Translations under genes and position numbers: made by a program
NCBI GenBank assembly: GCA_022722495.1
Contig: JAIJLI010000120.1
Coordinates: 1 to 6,653, forward strand
Direction: 5' to 3'
Length of the DNA: 6,653 nt
Source of the DNA: Dialister sp.
Lineage (GTDB): Bacteria > Bacillota > Negativicutes > Veillonellales > Dialisteraceae
Shown: positions 5,465-6,653 of the stretch, one piece after another
Numbering within the stretch: the stretch's first letter is position 1
How the letters are laid out: the number at the start of each line of letters is the position of its first letter
The notes under the pieces: generated by a model
What the model saw: the letters and a program-made list of their open reading frames with translations, nothing else
The model's database searches: none
Told to the model about the DNA's origin: nothing

Positions 5465-6653
5465 ATGAGTTACCTGGTATATATCAAACAGGCCGTGGCG
5501 AATTTATTCAAGCCTCCTGTGACCTCGGAGTATCCGCTGACACCGAAGACCTTCTGTCAAGGCGTCCGCGGGCGCGTGGTGAATGACGTCAGCCAGTGCA
5601 TTCTCTGCGGCATGTGCGAGAGAAGCTGTCCCTCCGGCGCACTCACTGTCGATAGAAAGACAGGCGAGTGGAGGATCGATCCTTTCTCCTGCATCCAGTG
5701 CGGCGCGTGTGTGGAGGCATGCCCGAAGAAATGCCTCTCCATGGATCCGCACTATGCGATGCCGGGCCTTGAAAAGACGGAGATCATTCTGACCGCCGTC
5801 AAGAAGGAGGGCGTCAGCGAAGTCAAGAAGACTGTCGCCGCGCAGAATGCAGCCATGCTCGCGATGGATGACCGAAGCCATATCGTCAATAATGTGATGA
5901 AGTGCGTTTTCTGCGGCATGTGTGAAAGAAACTGTCCGGCGGGCGCTATCACTGTCGACCGTGCGAACCGTACATGGCGCATCGATCTGGAAGCCTGTGT
6001 GAACTGCGGTACCTGTATCGACAACTGCCCGAGAAAATGTCTCTCACTTGGCTGCTACCTAGGAAATCGGACAGAGATCACCGTTCGCGGCGTCTCGAAG
6101 ATCCGAAGAAGACCCGCGGGGCAGCCCGTCATGGAGGAAGCGCAGCCGCCGGCAGCGGCACAAGCGGCTGTGGCTGACAACCACGTAAAAAATGAAATCG
6201 AAAAATGCCTCTTCTGCGGCAAGTGCGAAAAGACCTGTCCGGTGGACGCCATCACGATCGACCGCAGAAACCGTACATGGACGATCGATCGGAACAAGTG
6301 CATCACCTGCGGCGCCTGCGCGCTTGACTGTCCGGCGAAGTGCCTTTCCCTCGAAGATACATGGGGAGAAGGAGAAAATAAAGCCGCTGTCACCACCTAT
6401 CAGGGCAAGGTCCTGACCCGCCGCCCGCGCGTGCGCCCAGCGCCGCCGGCACCGCAGGCAGAGCCGGCGTGTGCGCCGCAGCCGGCTCCTGCGCCGAAAG
6501 AAGACGTCCCGCAGTCGGAGAATCCGCATCATGTGAAGAATGACATCGAGAAATGCCTCTTCTGCGGACGCTGTGAGCACAGCTGTCCGATGCAGGCGAT
6601 CACGATCGACCGAAAGACACGGAAGTGGACGATCGACCGCGAGAAATGCGTGG
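5465..6653 (+). CDS. echF: EchF-type polyferredoxin, partial (runs off the window end)
   Basis: The frame opens at ATG 5465, 5 nt after AAAGGAGG, and stays open for 396 codons to the window end. The gene position and the N-terminal segment (NLFKPPVTSEYPLTPKTF, residues 13-30, then RGR) match EchF/NuoI, the subunit that takes electrons from ferredoxin and passes them to EchC. Normal EchF is a small protein with two [4Fe-4S] motifs. Here there are repeated two-cluster modules. Module 1: Cys45/48/51/55 and Cys76/79/82/86. Module 2: Cys147/150/153/157 and 178/181/184/188. Module 3: Cys248/251/254/258 and 279/282/285/289. Module 4: Cys364/367/370/374, with Cys395 beginning the next motif as the window ends. 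Each first motif is followed by an AIT-x-DR...W-x-ID-like linker, and each complete second motif by an extra Cys four residues on (CPxKCLS; Cys90, 192, 293). Inter-module linkers are about 40-70 residues and become Ala/Pro rich (about 215-235 and 325-350). Function as a multi-cluster electron conduit is inference. The C-terminus is unseen. Confidence 0.9.
   Translation, partial: MSYLVYIKQAVANLFKPPVTSEYPLTPKTFCQGVRGRVVNDVSQCILCGMCERSCPSGALTVDRKTGEWRIDPFSCIQCGACVEACPKKCLSMDPHYAMPGLEKTEIILTAVKKEGVSEVKKTVAAQNAAMLAMDDRSHIVNNVMKCVFCGMCERNCPAGAITVDRANRTWRIDLEACVNCGTCIDNCPRKCLSLGCYLGNRTEITVRGVSKIRRRPAGQPVMEEAQPPAAAQAAVADNHVKNEIEKCLFCGKCEKTCPVDAITIDRRNRTWTIDRNKCITCGACALDCPAKCLSLEDTWGEGENKAAVTTYQGKVLTRRPRVRPAPPAPQAEPACAPQPAPAPKEDVPQSENPHHVKNDIEKCLFCGRCEHSCPMQAITIDRKTRKWTIDREKCV
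5582..6653 (+). repeat. tandem ferredoxin-module repeats within echF
   Basis: Four in-frame coding repeats begin near 5582, 5888, 6185 and 6533. First-cysteine spacing is 102, 101 and 116 residues. Nucleotide identity survives in places: AAATGCCTCTTCTGCGG occurs at 6203-6219 and 6551-6567, ATCACGATCGACCG at 6251-6264 and 6599-6612, and AACCGTACATGG in modules 2 (around 5966) and 3 (6269-6280). This points to duplication within the gene, with modules 3 and 4 the closest pair. The fourth copy is cut by the window end. Confidence 0.88.

Overview
The window holds an almost complete operon for an energy-converting, membrane-bound [NiFe]-hydrogenase of the Ech type (group 4). All genes are on the plus strand, in the order echA-echB-echC-echD-echE-echF, the same order as the classical Ech operon of Methanosarcina barkeri. 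In the family, this complex oxidises reduced ferredoxin, makes H2 (or runs in reverse) and moves ions across the cytoplasmic membrane. The genes show strong AGGAGG-type ribosome binding sites and GC-rich third codon positions. Together with a bacterial-style fermentative Ech operon, this suggests an anaerobic fermenter of the Bacillota, possibly a Selenomonas-like member of the Negativicutes. The taxonomic guess is inference and weak.

Layout: 1-77 is a short leader. 78-1979 is echA (NuoL-like antiporter subunit). 1972-2847 is echB (NuoH-like membrane anchor), overlapping echA by 8 nt. 2848-3000 is a repeat-bearing gap. 3001-3432 is echC (NuoB-like small subunit). 3433-3695 is a second repeat-bearing gap. 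3696-4136 is echD (NuoC-like). 4129-5214 is echE (NiFe large subunit), overlapping echD by 8 nt. 5215-5464 is a third repeat-bearing gap. 5465 to the window end is an open reading frame for an enlarged EchF that is still open at 6653.

Two things stand out. First, EchF is not the usual small two-cluster ferredoxin subunit. The 396 residues visible contain three complete two-cluster ferredoxin modules and most of a fourth, joined by linkers that become rich in Ala and Pro. That gives seven complete four-cysteine motifs and the first cysteine of an eighth. It looks like a ferredoxin chain built by tandem duplication on top of the Ech complex.

Second, the three long gaps between the genes are filled with a composite repeat made of several different 7-nt tandem repeat families (GGGTTCA/TGAACCC, GGATTAG/CTAATCC, AGTGACT/AGTCACT, AGAAATG) and GC-rich hairpins with A/T-rich loops. 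The elements in gaps 2 and 3 share a colinear core in opposite orientation. Each element begins within a few bases of the upstream stop codon, and in echC it supplies the stop codon itself. The two junctions with overlapping genes carry no repeat. The elements may be mobile or recombination-prone, and they could alter mRNA folding and so subunit ratios.
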